Shown piece by piece: positions 1 through 13,511 of a stretch of 64,000 nt of DNA; position 1 is the first letter of the stretch, and every line of letters starts with the position of its first letter. Location of the stretch: positions 23,553,210-23,617,209 of the forward strand of contig CM033110.1 in NCBI GenBank assembly GCA_019321725.1, written 5' to 3'. The translations under genes and the position numbers were made by a program. A model generated the notes under the pieces. That model had not been told where the DNA came from. It worked only from the letters and a program-made list of their open reading frames with translations, and ran no database searches. This DNA is from Paulownia fortunei (Eukaryota; Streptophyta; Magnoliopsida; Lamiales; Paulowniaceae).

Positions 1-798
1 TTCCACATCCATACGACAAGCCATGGAAGGAGAGAAAAAAATTGAGAACATATATGGAAGCACAATAGTGGAGAAGAAGATGGCAATCTGTTGTTATAGC
101 TACCATTGATTCTGATATGGAAGCTTTTAAATAGTCATTGGGTACAAACTTATAATTTGTCATTGTCTATAGTTGAATATTAGTTTCAAAATAAATATGG
201 AATGGACTGTAGGATGGTTGCTCATACAGATTTGGTTAGACCAAGGGAGGCCAGTGAAGCTAGCTGATGAGTTGGGATCATTTGGTGGCAAGAAAAACGG
301 GGGTGGCGCCATGGTGGCCGAGGGCGGTGGTAGGTGGATGGTGAGAGGAGGCAGTCAGTGGCCATGAAGCCCATCATCATCACTCTTTGAACAATCACTA
401 ATCTTCTTCCAATAGTGGGTGCACATGCACAGGGACATGGAGTGAATAATGAGGTGCAAAATTAATCAAATACTGGTTAGATAAGTAAGATGGTTAGATC
501 TACCTAATCTATGAACTGGCATGAACAAAAAAATTGCCTAAGTTGACCTGTTGTGTGTTCCTCATAAGTACGGATGGGAGGGAGAAATTACTAAAATTGA
601 AAAACAATAGATTTGCTGAATCAAGATTCCCAAAAATCAGATAAAAAAGAATTCCTCCATTCAAGATCTCAGTTGTAAATGTCTAGAACTTGACAAATCT
701 ATATATGAAACACTTGGCTTCTCCTTATTGATGCCATGAGACATGCTGAGCACTTGGCTTCTCCATATTAAAGCTATGAACATGCTGCTCTTTACATA

Positions 799-832
<34 letters not shown>

Positions 833-880
833 CACAGAGACACAAAAATACAACACACAGAGTGAGCTAGAGAGGGAAAC
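1..880. other. Upstream region of the TBL gene, no gene seen
   Basis: No convincing coding frame. The open frame near 173-367 has low-complexity glycine-rich translation and no family resemblance. The last 80 bases before the start codon at 881 hold a pure CT repeat and probably form the 5' leader of the + strand gene. Confidence 0.5.
801..829 (+). repeat. (CT)n microsatellite in a probable 5' leader
   Basis: Uninterrupted CT dinucleotides about 50 bases before the TBL start codon, on the coding strand. CT-rich leaders are common in plant genes. The WAT1 genes in this window show the same habit. Confidence 0.9.
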
Positions 881-3509
881 ATGAAATCAGCATCACACTG
901 CAGAGAAAAGCATCAAAATCATTTCCTCAAGAAAGAGAGATTTCACTGCTTGGTTAATACATCTTCTCTTTTCTTCTATTTAACATTTCTAACTATAACC
1001 ATCCTTTTCTGTTTTCACCTCCTTTACCACAACAGAAACATCAAATACACAGCCAACGTACAGGAATACAATCGAACCAGCACCTTCATTCAACCCCAAA
1101 AAGGTAGATTTCCATCAACTCCTATGATTACTTGAATTCATTTTTCTCAACCTGAAAGTCTTCACTTTCTGCTTGCTGCAAAAATCCTGCGCAGATGGAG
1201 AACCTGCAATTTATTCAAGGGAAAATGGATTCCAGATACGAGAGGTTCTTTATATACAAATTACAGCTGCACGACAATTCCATTCTTAAGGAACTGTTTC
1301 CTGCACGGGAGAAAGGACAGAGATTTTCTTCACTGGAGATGGAAACCAGACCAATGTGAACTCCCTCGTTTCAGCCCGGAAACCTTTCTTACTACTCTTC
1401 AAGGCAAGACAATGGCTTTCATAGGTGATTCATTAGCCCGGAATCAAATGGAATCGCTTCTCTGTCTCCTGTCAACGGTTAGTCCCCAGGATTAAACTCT
1501 TATTCTTCAAATATTAGGCCAATACATTGAGATGGAACACTTGGAAGTGGTCCAATTCTTGAAATCTTCAAACATACATTGGCACTGGCGTTTTTTTGAC
1601 TAAAGAAAGTTTGATACAGTAACTTGCCGTGGCTGCTTTCCACATGTTTGTCTATATACTAATGATTTAAGCAACCCAATTTGGAATCTAATGGAATAAA
1701 TTAAAATGTAAATCAGCAAATTGAACAGGAGAAAGGTAGCGCCAACAGTAAAGAAAGACACACTTTTATGATTCCCCTAATTGTGGAAATGATTATGTGT
1801 AGGTAAGTGTCTTAATCTGTGTGTTTTTGTCATTGCTCACATTTATTAATATTCTCTCATATTTGAGCACTTTGCAAACTTGTTCCCATTTGCAAGAATT
1901 TGAAATTATGCTTGGATCTTTTGTTTCCTTGATGCCAAAATTGAATCTTTTCTAATAGCAATGGGACCTTGCTTAGATGGCAATGACTAAAAAGTTTAAA
2001 ATTTCAGCAAGAGCTGTTCTGGAAATTAGTAGAAGATTATTCTCCAATTGGCCTACTAAATAGTTCTACTTCTAAAAAGAATATCAGCTTGTCTACTAGT
2101 GGACTTGGGGCATAACCAGAGTAGTTGTGATACAAGGAACTATATAGAACAATCGTTCTGAATTTTATAGGTATTCAATACCAAATTGTAAAGAGTCCTT
2201 AATATTGGTCAAATTTAAGACAAGTTTGTGCTAATACCATACAATAAATCTATTTATTATTAAATATAATATCTTCGTAACACGACTACTAATATTAATC
2301 TGACACAAAATTTCTATTAAAGATTTTAAAAACTTGTATCACGTCAATTTTTTTTTTTTCACGACATCATATGATACAATACAACAACTAGAATTGTAAT
2401 ATGAAATAATCATCTTATTGCTTAAAAATACATGCTCTTAGATTGTGATTAATGCAAAAAATTTAAGAACCCTCTCCCTACATATAATAGATGATATAGG
2501 ATCCCTGTCATCAATTATTTGACTCCGACGCATACCCGGCATGATCTAGTTAGAAGCTCAACCATTCTGTAATCCAAAAATTCATTGACATAGCAATTTT
2601 TTTATTTTTTTTTATTTTTTTAATGTTAGATCAAGATTTTGCAATAAATGTATATAATGGTTGTGTTTGCTTCATTTTATGCAACATCCTTAATTCAAAA
2701 CTGGATGATCTTTGCAGGTAGAAACTCCACAAGCAATACAAAAAGATGCCGAAGACCGGTTCGCAGCATGGGAGTTTCCGAAACATAATTTCACGCTAAT
2801 GGCATTCTGGTCACAATTCCTTGTCTCCTCAACTGAGCGAATAATCAACGGCTCCGCCAGCGGCGGCTTCGACTTGCAGCTCGACAAAATCGATAGCAAC
2901 TGGTCGGAAAAGCTAACCTCGATCGATTACGCAGTTTTCTCCGACGCTCACTGGTTTTTCCGACAGAACTATTTATACGAGGGTGGCAATCTCGTCGGCT
3001 GCGTTTACTGCCAGGGGCCAAACGTGACGGATCTCGGGCCTGGCCTGGCCATTAGAAAAGCATTTCGGGCTGCATTTAAGGCAATCAATGACTGCAAGAA
3101 TTGCAGGAAGATTTTCACTTTCTTGAGGACTTATTCTCCTTCGCATTTTGAGAACGGGACGTGGAACACTGGAGGGGGTTGCAATGGGACTAGGCCTATT
3201 GGGAGGGAAGAGGTTAACAAGGGCGGGGCTGATTGGGATTACAGGAAAATTCAAGTGGAGGAAATTGAAATTGCAAGAAATGCAGGGGAGGAAAATGGGA
3301 ATAAGTTTGAAATTCTTGATGTCACAGAAATTATGTTGATGAGGCCTGATGGACACCCTGGTGTGCACTGGGGAAATAGATGGATGAAGGGTTATAGTGA
3401 TTGTATCCATTGGTGCCTACCGGGCCCGATTGATGCATGGAACCAACTTCTGTTCGAGTTAATTAATAGACAGATTACGTTGTCATCAGAAACAGAGGCA
3501 GGATTATGA
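881..3509 (+). CDS. TBL22: Trichome-birefringence-like (TBL/AXY4-type) polysaccharide O-acetyltransferase
   Basis: Golgi type II membrane protein family that transfers acetyl groups to cell-wall polysaccharides; the AXY4/AXY4L branch acts on xyloglucan. Exons: 881-1103 (short cytosolic N-terminus, then a transmembrane anchor at residues 30-49), about 1195-1477 (Cys-rich TBL domain ending in the catalytic GDS motif, bases 1424-1432, read as GDSLARN), and 2718-3509 (PC-esterase/DUF231 domain with the DGHPG...H stretch and the DxxH motif as DCIHWC, bases 3399-3416). Intron 2 joins cleanly in phase 0. The exon 1-2 join does not: the only good donor (1104) and acceptor (1194) leave the frame one base off, and straight read-through meets one TGA at 1133. 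This may be a one-base indel at the A/C run near 1095-1103, an unusual splice, or a real lesion. The AXY4L/TBL22 name rests on similarity and gene order. About 430 aa, normal for TBLs. Confidence 0.8.
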
Positions 3510-6325
3510 GTTTTGCCGGGGTGAAAAGATGCACTAGTCAAGCGAGATAGGAGGACGAGGGGTCATAATTCCAGGAAACTTGAAATAGTTTCCAAGTCTA
3601 TCAAGGCGGCTTTCTTAGTCCCTATCAGTTCCCTTGTTTGGTCGAAGAAATTATATCTGATTTAACATGTGAATGGTTTTTGTAAACATTCAAATTCGAT
3701 GAAGAAAATAGGAAAATCTATGTGCCTTAAGAGTACCAATAGGTATGGTGCACAATGAGATCACAAAAATGATGAAGGAAACACACAAGTTTCAAGAGTC
3801 GATACTTGAGTGCAAAAATAAGACGGCTGGTTAAGATTTTGTGAGGCTGTCAGGCAAGTAACTGTTTGCAGGTTGATGCATTTATATTAGTTTTTTTTTT
3901 TTTCTAGACATTTAAGAACAGATTAAAAATCAACAATTTATTAACTGGTTCATAAACTTATTAATCCTAGTTGTTAATAATTCCTAGTAAAGTGTACTTG
4001 GGTATTAAAGAAGCACAATAAAGAAAGAAAAGAACCAACATATGCAAGTGGCACTCTCAATCACGTTTGCATACCCAATACAGTTGTCAAGTAAAACTTT
4101 TTCACACGCCACATTTCCTCTAAACAGGGAAGACCATTTCAAACAATTACGTTAGCTCTTCAACACTCCGGAAAGCCTTTCCAATTAAGTGAATACAAAT
4201 GCAATAATATAAAGTAACAGTCATGTAAACTTAATGCATCATATGCAGCATGCAGCTTCAACAAGAAATATCTGCACAAGTTTTTTTTTGGACACTTTTC
4301 ATCACAAATAAATATCAACCCCTGTTCTAATCATGAGTAAACATACATTTTACGTCCACAAGCAAGGCCATTGAATCAATCTCTCCCTATACCAAGCAAA
4401 TTTGACAGAGTTTAACTAAGTATCAAGAAAATGGTGCACCGACAAGTACCTCAACACTTCAAAGTTTATATGAGTTCCAACTTCACAATTGCAAATTATC
4501 TAGCCAACAGAATTATGAGCAAATAGAACATGTAAGTTCTGCTGGCAGGCAAATTTCCTCTCTCATATTCCAAATCATAAAATACGGTCAGCAAAAATGA
4601 ATAGATCAGTGTAGCTTATACCATTAAAAGTACAGCATTCAAGCAGTTGGAGAAAAAACGGGGCACTAAAGAACAAGGCAGTAGGCTGCATGTATGGCAA
4701 GCAGAAAGAAAAAAAGAACTCTGATTTTAAAAATCTAACTAATAATGACAGAAAATTGAAGGAAAGATGAAAAGGCACAAAAAAAGTAGTATCAGTGAGG
4801 GACATATAAAAGGAGCACTACAGATAAAAATAAGGAAGATAAAAACAAATTAAGAAACCTGGTTTGGTGTCAAAATATGAATCTTAGCTAACAAAATTTC
4901 CTTTACTCAATTAACAATTCCTAAAGGAGCTGGCAAGTGGCAAAATGGAAAAAGAAATGCATCCACAATAACCGCAGTGAACTGTCATCAGAAAAAAAAT
5001 AAAAATACTACATTTACAAGGCAGGATTCATGATCAAAACTTTAAAAGGTCAATTATGATCTTCTCGTGAGTATGACCTACAAATATTGCAGCCCTCAAA
5101 GGCAACTAACCGGACACATAATATAAACAAAATCTACACTTGTGAACAAGCATACTTCGATAGAGAGGTTCATTGCAGCATGCTAAGATCATTAAAGGTA
5201 TAAAGAACTCCTATGGAAAATGAAACACACAATAGCAAAACCTGGCAACAGGGACAAACTAGCTCCCCATCCAGCATACTGTAGGAAACTAAGGATTGCT
5301 GATGGTCCAAAGACAATCTACACAATGCAGGCTACACGGTTCCATGCAAGCGGAGAAGAAGTAAAACAATTTAACAGAAGTGATATAGAACATGAGCAAC
5401 AAAGGTTAAATGATGAAACAGTATTAACAGTTGAAATAACAAGTCACTTTCAGGAAAAGAAACCTCATTTGGTTTCACAATGATTAATTTCTCAGCCAAA
5501 AGAATTTCCTAGGATTCACCAGAAACAGAAGTGAAGCAGACGGTGGCATGATAATAAAACTAGAGGTACTCCAACCTAATGAAACTCTCACATATATAAG
5601 TAAGTTGAGTAAATGTGGACTATATCATATTTCACTATTCAATTACCAATGTTGAGCGATTTAACAGTGGCAATACGGTCCAGTCTATAAACTTTCTTCT
5701 TATAATTATACTAGAGAGTAGCCATTAGAATCAGAAAACCTTCAGGCTTTCACAAAATTCAACATATATTGCATAATTTGAGCTCTAAATTTGATGTGTG
5801 CCCATTCGTACATGCATGCCTCCGTGCATGTAAGGATGTAACAAATGCATTAGAAAATCACTCCACATCCGCTCACCAGAATTTTGCTAGTGTGTAACAT
5901 AACAGCCACATTCTCTCCTCAGCCCCAAAGATAATGGTCAAGAGGTTTCAAGAAACATATGCAGTGTCAGAGAAATAAGACAAAACTCAGGTTAAAGTGA
6001 TAATCATATACCTAAACAAGTTATAGAGACAAGTTAACGGAAATTGAGGCCCTAATCCATTTAAATATAAATTTCAAGCATAGCAAGACATCCATTTCAC
6101 ATATACAAATGAACTTTAAAAAGAATTCCCATAAGAACAAGTTATTTCTTGACTAGGGACACAATATGATACAACAAGATGAGGTTCATATAACTGCAAC
6201 TGCAGCAAAGACTAATTTAATTTATAATGACCATCCTCACAACCTACAACCAGTTTTTACTAACATAGAAATGTTAAAATAATCCAAAAGAACAAACCTA
6301 ATTCAACATTAACAGAAGGACAGCC
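3510..6325. other. Intergenic region, no gene seen
   Basis: About 2.8 kb between the convergent TBL and RNA-ligase-like genes, so it should hold both 3' UTRs. Several 60-90 codon frames exist (for example 5220-5483 and 4575-4805), but none has family-like composition or splice context. No repeat structure stood out. Confidence 0.5.
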
Positions 6326-6883
6326 TCAAATCTCACTAATATGATGCGCACCCAGAGTAAAAGAGAAGAGTTCACGGATGGGCGGGTACTCGACCAATGA
6401 AATATCCATTGCATATCCACTGACTGGCAGCTTCAGATCACGCAAAACAGTAAATGCCTCAACCATACGAGTCTTTGGAACTTCCTCAGCCACCGGACAA
6501 TAAGGAATCCATGCATCCGGACGGTGCTCCTCCCCAATTTCAATACCTTCTTTCTTCATTGCATCACACAATTGTGAATGAAACTGAAGGAGAGACAGAG
6601 ACGGGGTTGGACCAAGAAACAAAACATTGTTGTCATTTGGGAAGCTTCCAATTGACGAGAAGGACACAGCTAATGGTTCTTGCTTTGCAGCAAAATTTCT
6701 TAGTATATTCTCTAGTTTAGCAATATCAACAAAAGGGCTTGAAAACAATGTAAGATGAGGCCTAGATTCAATCTCAATCAGCTGAGTACTGATTTGCCTT
6801 CGAGCCAAGACATTCCATGCTTTCAAGACCTGGTTCTCGAGCGCAGGATCAAAGTTCAGTTCAATTGCGTAGCCTTGCGACAT
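6326..6883 (-). CDS. 2H phosphoesterase, RNA ligase/cyclic nucleotide phosphodiesterase-like
   Basis: Single-exon frame of 185 aa starting MSQGYAIELNF. An in-frame upstream Met at 6970 exists, but the extra 29 residues look like untranslated or intronic sequence, with a possible acceptor just before the ATG at 6883. The 2H superfamily uses two HxT motifs to act on 2'-5' or cyclic phosphodiester bonds of RNA or nucleotides. The first motif is present (RPHLTL, His43 and Thr45). At the second expected place the protein reads WIPYCPV (Tyr128-Cys-Pro130), so both His and Thr are replaced. Activity is therefore uncertain; it may bind RNA or nucleotide without cleaving. Length and fold-like spacing are complete and there is no frameshift. 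The Arabidopsis gene next to TBL22, At3g28140 as I recall it, belongs to this family, which supports the call. Cytosolic or nuclear location is likely because no targeting signal is visible. Confidence 0.8.
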   Translation of the reverse strand: MSQGYAIELNFDPALENQVLKAWNVLARRQISTQLIEIESRPHLTLFSSPFVDIAKLENILRNFAAKQEPLAVSFSSIGSFPNDNNVLFLGPTPSLSLLQFHSQLCDAMKKEGIEIGEEHRPDAWIPYCPVAEEVPKTRMVEAFTVLRDLKLPVSGYAMDISLVEYPPIRELFSFTLGAHHISEI

Positions 6884-8709
6884 TGTCTCTAAAGTACCAT
6901 TCAAGCAAAAGGCAAACAGATAGTGAATCAAAAAATTTACAAAACGAACCACGAAAATCAAGAAATGCATAACACAAATAGTGAGAAAAAAGATGCATAA
7001 AAGCCAAACTGAAAAGCAAGAACTAAGATCTAAAGATTACACCACCAACTAAGTGCACAACACATAAATTAAAAAGAAAAAAAAAACCCACAAACCTTCA
7101 AAAGCTGAACTATCCCAAGAAACATAAACTGAATACATGAAGTTGAACTGAAACCCTGAAGAAATGAGCTAACCATTTAAAGGATCAAAATTGGAACATA
7201 CCGAATTGAAATTAGAGACAACTGAAACAGAACAGCCGGAAAAGGACAGCCAATTCAGGGAATTGCGTCGGCAAAAGATAACTACTAAAGAAAAAGATAA
7301 AAAGACTGAAAATTTGAAAGGGGTATGGAGATATAGAGCGATGGATTCAAGGGCATGTGAAAAATACTCTGTTAGATGTTAAAGTTTCAAATCTGATAGG
7401 GACCGAGGGAATAAAGAGTTCAATACAAAGGGTTCTTCACAAGTGAGTTCAATAACCGAGAAATTTTTCGGATTACATATTACTATGTTTTAACTGACAA
7501 TGAGGATTTGGGTAGGCTGAAAAACTTTATTGAGAAAAATATTATCTGGATTCAAAAAATGGAGCTTGCTCGAGGAAATAGGCATGTTATTAAAATCCTT
7601 TTTAAAGTAGTTGAATTTAAAAATTCCTTCGCTTGTTTAAATGAGGTGGACGCTGAAGAAAAATTAGGAGCTTATTACAATTTAACTTTCTTTTCTTTTT
7701 TTGGAAATATAGAAGCAATCATTACCGTAGTATAAACTCTATTTCTCAAACTTGGTAAACACACATGCAGCCTCTTCTCTTTGAATATATATGGACCAAA
7801 TTTGTTGCTCCGGATATTTTATTTTAAGTTATTATTGTATCTCGTATTATATATTATAAATATATATGAAATATATTTAATTCATATCAATTATATATTT
7901 AAAAAATAATTTATACACTTAATACATATATGTGAAATGCATTATAATATACAACACTAAATTAAAACATAGATCCAAAAATGGGCTTTTTACTAATGGC
8001 ATGATAAATGGTGGTTGGTTCAATTATGAGGTTCTAAAATGTATCAATCAAGTTTTTAAGACAACAAAAGAGGTTTTGTTCATATTTTGTATGATTGCAA
8101 ATGTGCAGGCCTAAAAGGTCAATTGTCTAATCTTAATCAAACATAAATTCCAAAAAGTCTCACCTAAGCCATTCAATAGTAGCAATTGTAGAGTTTTGAA
8201 GTAGACAAAACTTATCATTTGCATGGTGCCCCTCTTTTTCAAGTGTTTTGGGCTACATCCCCTCTTTTGCAGCTTGATTATATAAATTGTGGTCCAGAAC
8301 AATTCACGTAATTTATAACGTATTTTATGCGATTCTTTCCCCCACAAAGGCATCATTTTAATTAGACACTGTTTATAGATGAATGTATAGAGCTTTTTTT
8401 TAGTGAAACTGTATACTTACAAATTAAATGTCACGAATAGTTGAATGAATTATGAATTAGTTAAAAAAATAATATTTATGAGATTAAAATAATATTATTG
8501 TCTTAGGATGGATAGTATAGTGTCTATATGCCGTAAGGTTGTAACTAACAAAAGAAATAGACTATCCACCTATAGGTGAAAGTCAGTTTTTTTATGTCTT
8601 TTTAAACAAATGAAAAAAAAAAGTTAACAAAATATATTAACTTCGGTTTAATCATAGAACTCTTTTAGACTTCTTATTGAGGCTAAAACTAAATTGGGTC
8701 ATGAATAAA

Positions 8710-8749
<40 letters not shown>

Positions 8750-9473
8750 ACAGATTAGTTGCTCCATTAGGTGTTCACTTTAAAGGTTCCTACACGAATT
8801 AAGGCAAAGTTGGTAAGAAAATTTTAAATTTTACATTTGGTCACGTTAATGGAGAAATCTCATGCCTTTCTTCTTCTTCTTCTTCTCCTCTTTGTCTCAT
8901 TTGGTAGGCAAAGTTTTTTCGCCCATTACTGACACGAAAGTGTTAACCTCCATCTCTTCTGTAATCAATATTATGATGATGGGAATTAGAATTACTTGTT
9001 CCTCTAATAAAGATTCATAGCAGGAATTTTGAGTCTTAATTGAGATGCTTTGGACATTGGGCCTAGGCTAGGAAATGGGCCAACTATGATCAAACCCTAC
9101 ATATTTCTACGATAAACCCAAGCGCTGCTTTTTCTTTTCTTTTTAATTATATTTGTAAAATATCCTAATCATTAAACACATATATGTTTATATACATTTC
9201 AATCATTATTCATTTATATGTATGTGTTTGTACATATTTGACATTATGTATATTATGACATTATGTCAATAGTAAATATGTATTTATTATTGATATATAT
9301 CATCTGATATTCACATTAATATATAAACAACGTATTAAATGTAATATCATTAATCAAAATCCTATCAACGTAACATTTATTATAACAATTATATATTCAA
9401 AATAAAACTAAATTCAACTTTTTTCAAATTATACCAAATCAATTATTTCCCAATATATTTTTCTAAAATAATT
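6884..9473. other. Intergenic region upstream of the 2H gene
   Basis: Contains the 5' flank of the 2H gene, probably with a 5' UTR intron, and AT-rich spacer. A TA microsatellite lies at 8712-8746. The frame at 8111-8356 (-) and other short frames show no recognisable domain. No gene is supported. Confidence 0.5.
8712..8746. repeat. (TA)n microsatellite
   Basis: About 17 uninterrupted TA units in AT-rich spacer. Confidence 0.9.
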
Positions 9474-12400
9474 TCAGGCTGGAAGTCGAAGATAGAGAGG
9501 GATGGGATTATGTGGCTGGGGCGGCGCGTCCCACACAGAGAATGCGCTGGTGGAGTTGATCCACTTGTTGCTCATCTCTGGGCAATGCCGATCCAGCACA
9601 TGTTTCAGGCTTTCTGTTGTGTTCACCCATTCCAAACCTTTCTTGGTGTATGCTTCTTCATTGAAATCACTGGTGAAAAATCTATCTGCCTCCAGCCTCC
9701 TGTTGCAACCATTCAAATACTCCATTTATTATTCCCTGCCTGCTCAAACAATGTAGAAAAAAAAAAAAAAAAGTAACTTTTTATGATTTGGTTGAGACCT
9801 GATGGCCATGAGAAGGAAAATGATAAAAGCAGTCTCGCAGATGGCAAATCCTTTGATCTTCTTTTCTACCATGAGGCCCACCAGAATGTCGAGCTCTTCA
9901 ACATCGTCGCCGTACACCTGGCGGAGGGTTTCAATAGCTTCTTCATCATCTGTTAAATCTTCCCATTTAGAGATGGGGATTAGCAGCAGGGCTCTTCTGA
10001 AATCATTGTATCTTGCGACGCTCCTCTCTCTGTCTCTGTAAACTGCACCAAATTCAGACTGAAAAATGAGTATTTAATCTGATTGATACATTAATCTGGT
10101 ATGTTCATTGGACAACAAAGCCCAATACTAATTTATATACTTTCAAGAGCTGGTAGGTCGACTGGATCAGGCCGATCAGTGCCGTCAACATTTTGGCTAA
10201 TAAGGTTCCTGAGCCACATGGGATAATTCCAAAGCTCAAGTGCACCACATGCTTGGTGGCCCATCGACACCATTAGCCTTGTGAACCCAATTTTTGACAA
10301 GTTCTCTGCTCCTTGCTTACCAATCAGCTCCGTCATATCAATTCTGTAATTTTAAGGAAAATAAATTAATTATTCAAAATCAGATTCCTTTTAAATTAAT
10401 TCTTCACATGAAATTAGAATGAATTGATGTTAATAAGTTAAAAAAGTCAAACTCTTTAGCGAAAGGAGGAGATTTGCTTGGTCCAGGTGCAGCATCTATA
10501 TTTCTGAGGAGAAGTTTATCTGGTAGAAGAGGGTGCATCCTGTAAACGCTGACAAATTCCTCGGTCAACGAATATGGCACACCATGATCATTAGGCTTCT
10601 TTGAACCCACAAAACCACTTAGTACGTTTACCCCAACATGTCCAAATCTGTCTTTAAACTTCTTCCCCAGCAATCCGTACCTGTAAAATTTACAAAACCA
10701 AGAAACTTTATTTTGAGTATTGATTAAACCCACATCAAATAATGAATATACATTCATTTTTGCAATTCAAATTTACTTCCAAAATTTCTCTAGTCCAGGG
10801 GAATTTGTTTACCAATTGCCTCGCAATCCTGCGCGCAACATGTCAGTTTTAAGAAGCTCAACACTCCAATCAATTGTGTGGATTTTGGCAATTACGGCAG
10901 AAGTCACCAGCCTTGCATGACGATACAGCTCCTCATCTTCCAAATCAGGGTATTCCTTCTACAACATTTACAAACCAAACTCAAAACTTACAACTAAATC
11001 ATCAAAAGTCTCTCTATCTGTAACTTGTACAACATTCGCCTTTAAATTTTATGTAAATTTATTCATTTCAAGTACTTCAAAATTTAACATATATATTATA
11101 TACCGTTAATGCATCGCATATTGCATTGTGTTCCTTGACAAAGAGGGCTTGCAATGCTAAGAGACCAGACCATGTGTTGCGAACATCGCCAGATAAGACA
11201 GTCCCATCTTGGCTAACAAGAAGAAGCCCATCTCCCGAAATCTTGAGCTTTCCATCTTGAAAAGTCCTTATTTTCTGCAACGTTTCTTTATTGCTGCCAT
11301 ATATCGCACTTCCATCCCTTCACGAACAATATTGCGTTAGATTTTTTTTAGGCAGCGACATTCTTAAATTTATTTTATTGTTAGATTTTTTTTTTCAAAA
11401 ATATTATCTTATTTAAAGTAATAAGTCAAAAGGGGCTTTAATTTTAGCATAGAAGGAGTAATATAATATAATTATTGGGGAAGCGTGGATAGGCCCAATT
11501 AAGGTAAGGACTAGATAAACAAATAATTATGTAAATTAAAATGAAGACGAAAAAAAAGTGATAAATCAAGATTTCAAATTTTACTTCAAAGGCACTAATA
11601 ATCCACTAACAAATATTTATTACAAATACCTTAAACTTTTACCATAAGTTTGAGTTAATTAAAATAATGATAAAAATATAAAAATACTCTCTTTTGGTGT
11701 ATTTTACAATTCTATTAAATACAAAAAAAAAATATACTAATTTTTTCAAAACTCACGGAGTTTGAAAAAACTCAACTCCACTATTTTATGACATATAATC
11801 ATACGTGACACATATTTATAATATTTTAAAAAAACCTTCTGCACTAAAAGAGTCCCGATCAAACTCTTTATTGGCCTGCTCACTCTCTACATGGGGTGGA
11901 TTACATTTTCTTTGTTTTTTCTTTCTCATTAGTCAAAGATTGTTAGCTTGCCATCCCACATGGATAGACTTTTATCTAACAATCACAACACACCTTGAGT
12001 TCGTGAGTTCACCAATTCAAACCCATCTAAACATGCTAGTAAAGTACAATTGAAGATTAAACTTGCTAGTAATAGTTTGACGGTGCAAGTGGTAATATCG
12101 ATTGTATATCAGGTAAATGATATACTTGATGTATTTATAAAAATTAAATATTTCATTTTGTAAAAATTCAGATACTTGGATAATAAATTTATATTAGTGG
12201 GTGTAGGTGCAAATAATAGATGAACAACAATCTTACCACCATGGTGTCCGGCGGTTCAAAAACCCAGTCTTGATTCCATTATTGCCGTAATTAGGTTGAA
12301 TCTCTTTGGACTTGTAGAATTTAAAGGATTTGAGAGGACACTGGCTCGCTACTTCTTCAGGTGCCGTAAGTTCAATCTAACAATGAACATAAAGTCAGCA

Positions 12401-13456
12401 ACATTAACTGGTAGCTAGTAGATCAACTTATAAGTAGGTTTTAATTACCTAAATCCAAAACAATAATGGGGCAAAAATCCAGCAAACAGTTTCTAATCCA
12501 TGTAGTTTAAAATAATACAGGATTTTAACTAATAAACAATCAATAGGGTATTGTATAGTATTTTCCTGTATATACATACCTGCTGTTCAGTATTCTCTAT
12601 ATGATCTATCCAATCGTGTATCATAAACTGTATCCAGGAGGCAGCTATCACGTTGAGTTGTTTTCCTGTGTCGATGAATTTTCTGCGTGCCAAGAGCTTT
12701 GTCGCCACCAACACTGGATCTGGCCTCATTAGCTGCAGAATATTGAAGAACAAAAATGATATATACCTGTTGGAAAGCGGAATTAAAGCACTCCCTTTTT
12801 CTAAAAATTGATTTTATATGAAACTATTGTAGCAATAGCGGTCACTCATAGTTGAAATTATGAGGTATATATATATATAGGCTTTGAATTATTGGCATAG
12901 TGTAGTTAATTATTAAAACATGCACACATACCTTGTTGATTTGATCAACCGGGAGGATGTTCCTGCCAAAAAAGGATCCTGCACTGCCAGCACCTTCGTT
13001 GAAGGGATCATTAAATTTCCCGTCAGCTGTTCTGAAAGGAATATCGGTTGGGTTAAACCGTACCCCGACCGGCTTCTTTCCAACGTTAAACAAGTTGTAC
13101 TCCTGGTGAAGGTGGCGACGGACAAGTAGGTATATCAACCCCAAGAAAACTGGTAGCCGGTGCCATATTCCCAACTTGTCCACAGAATGAATAATCTGCA
13201 CTCAATCCTAATATCAGCACTCTCACACACAAGAAAAAGAAAAAGAAAAAAACAAAGAAAGAGAAACAAAGCATTAATCAAGGGAAATTTTATGTGTTAA
13301 TATCAACCATGTATGTAGGTAATTTATCAATTGTTAAAGGAAACTCACGAGGAAAATAAACTTGTCGATAAGAGTCATTTTTTGGAAAACTCCATGAAAG
13401 TCTTTGTGGATGACATTTTGCAAGGGTTTAAGCAATATGTTGTTGAGGGATGCCAT
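9474..13456 (-). CDS. DOX: Fatty-acid alpha-dioxygenase (alpha-DOX/PIOX)
   Basis: Heme peroxidase-family enzyme that adds O2 to the alpha carbon of fatty acids, giving 2-hydroperoxides, an oxylipin route induced by pathogens and wounding in known plants. Ten exons, all GT-AG and phase-consistent: 13349-13456, 12932-13195, 12580-12732, 12237-12376, 11104-11317, 10813-10958, 10453-10680, 10141-10343, 9799-10042, 9474-9699. They sum to 1926 nt, 641 aa, the usual family length. Key residues are in place: distal heme His163 in HDWIDH, and the radical Tyr388 with proximal His391 in YRMHPLLPD. Other family blocks seen are TPWWDGSAIYGS, FVKEHNAICDAL, MGHQACGALELWNYP and the C-terminal PIPLYLRLPA. No signal peptide is obvious. 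No lesion was found, so the gene should be functional. It lies between the 2H gene and the WAT1 array. Confidence 0.95.
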
Positions 13457-13511
13457 GATACCTGCTGTCTTTAGCAACCCAAGATGAACTTTAACACAAG
13501 ATCGGAGAATC

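Noticed and set aside
2973..3410. 145-codon minus-strand frame
   Set aside because: Shadow of the TBL last exon on the other strand.
5220..5483. 87-codon + strand frame starting MKHTIAKPGNRDK
   Set aside because: No family resemblance, no promoter or splice context; lies where 3' UTRs of two convergent genes are expected.
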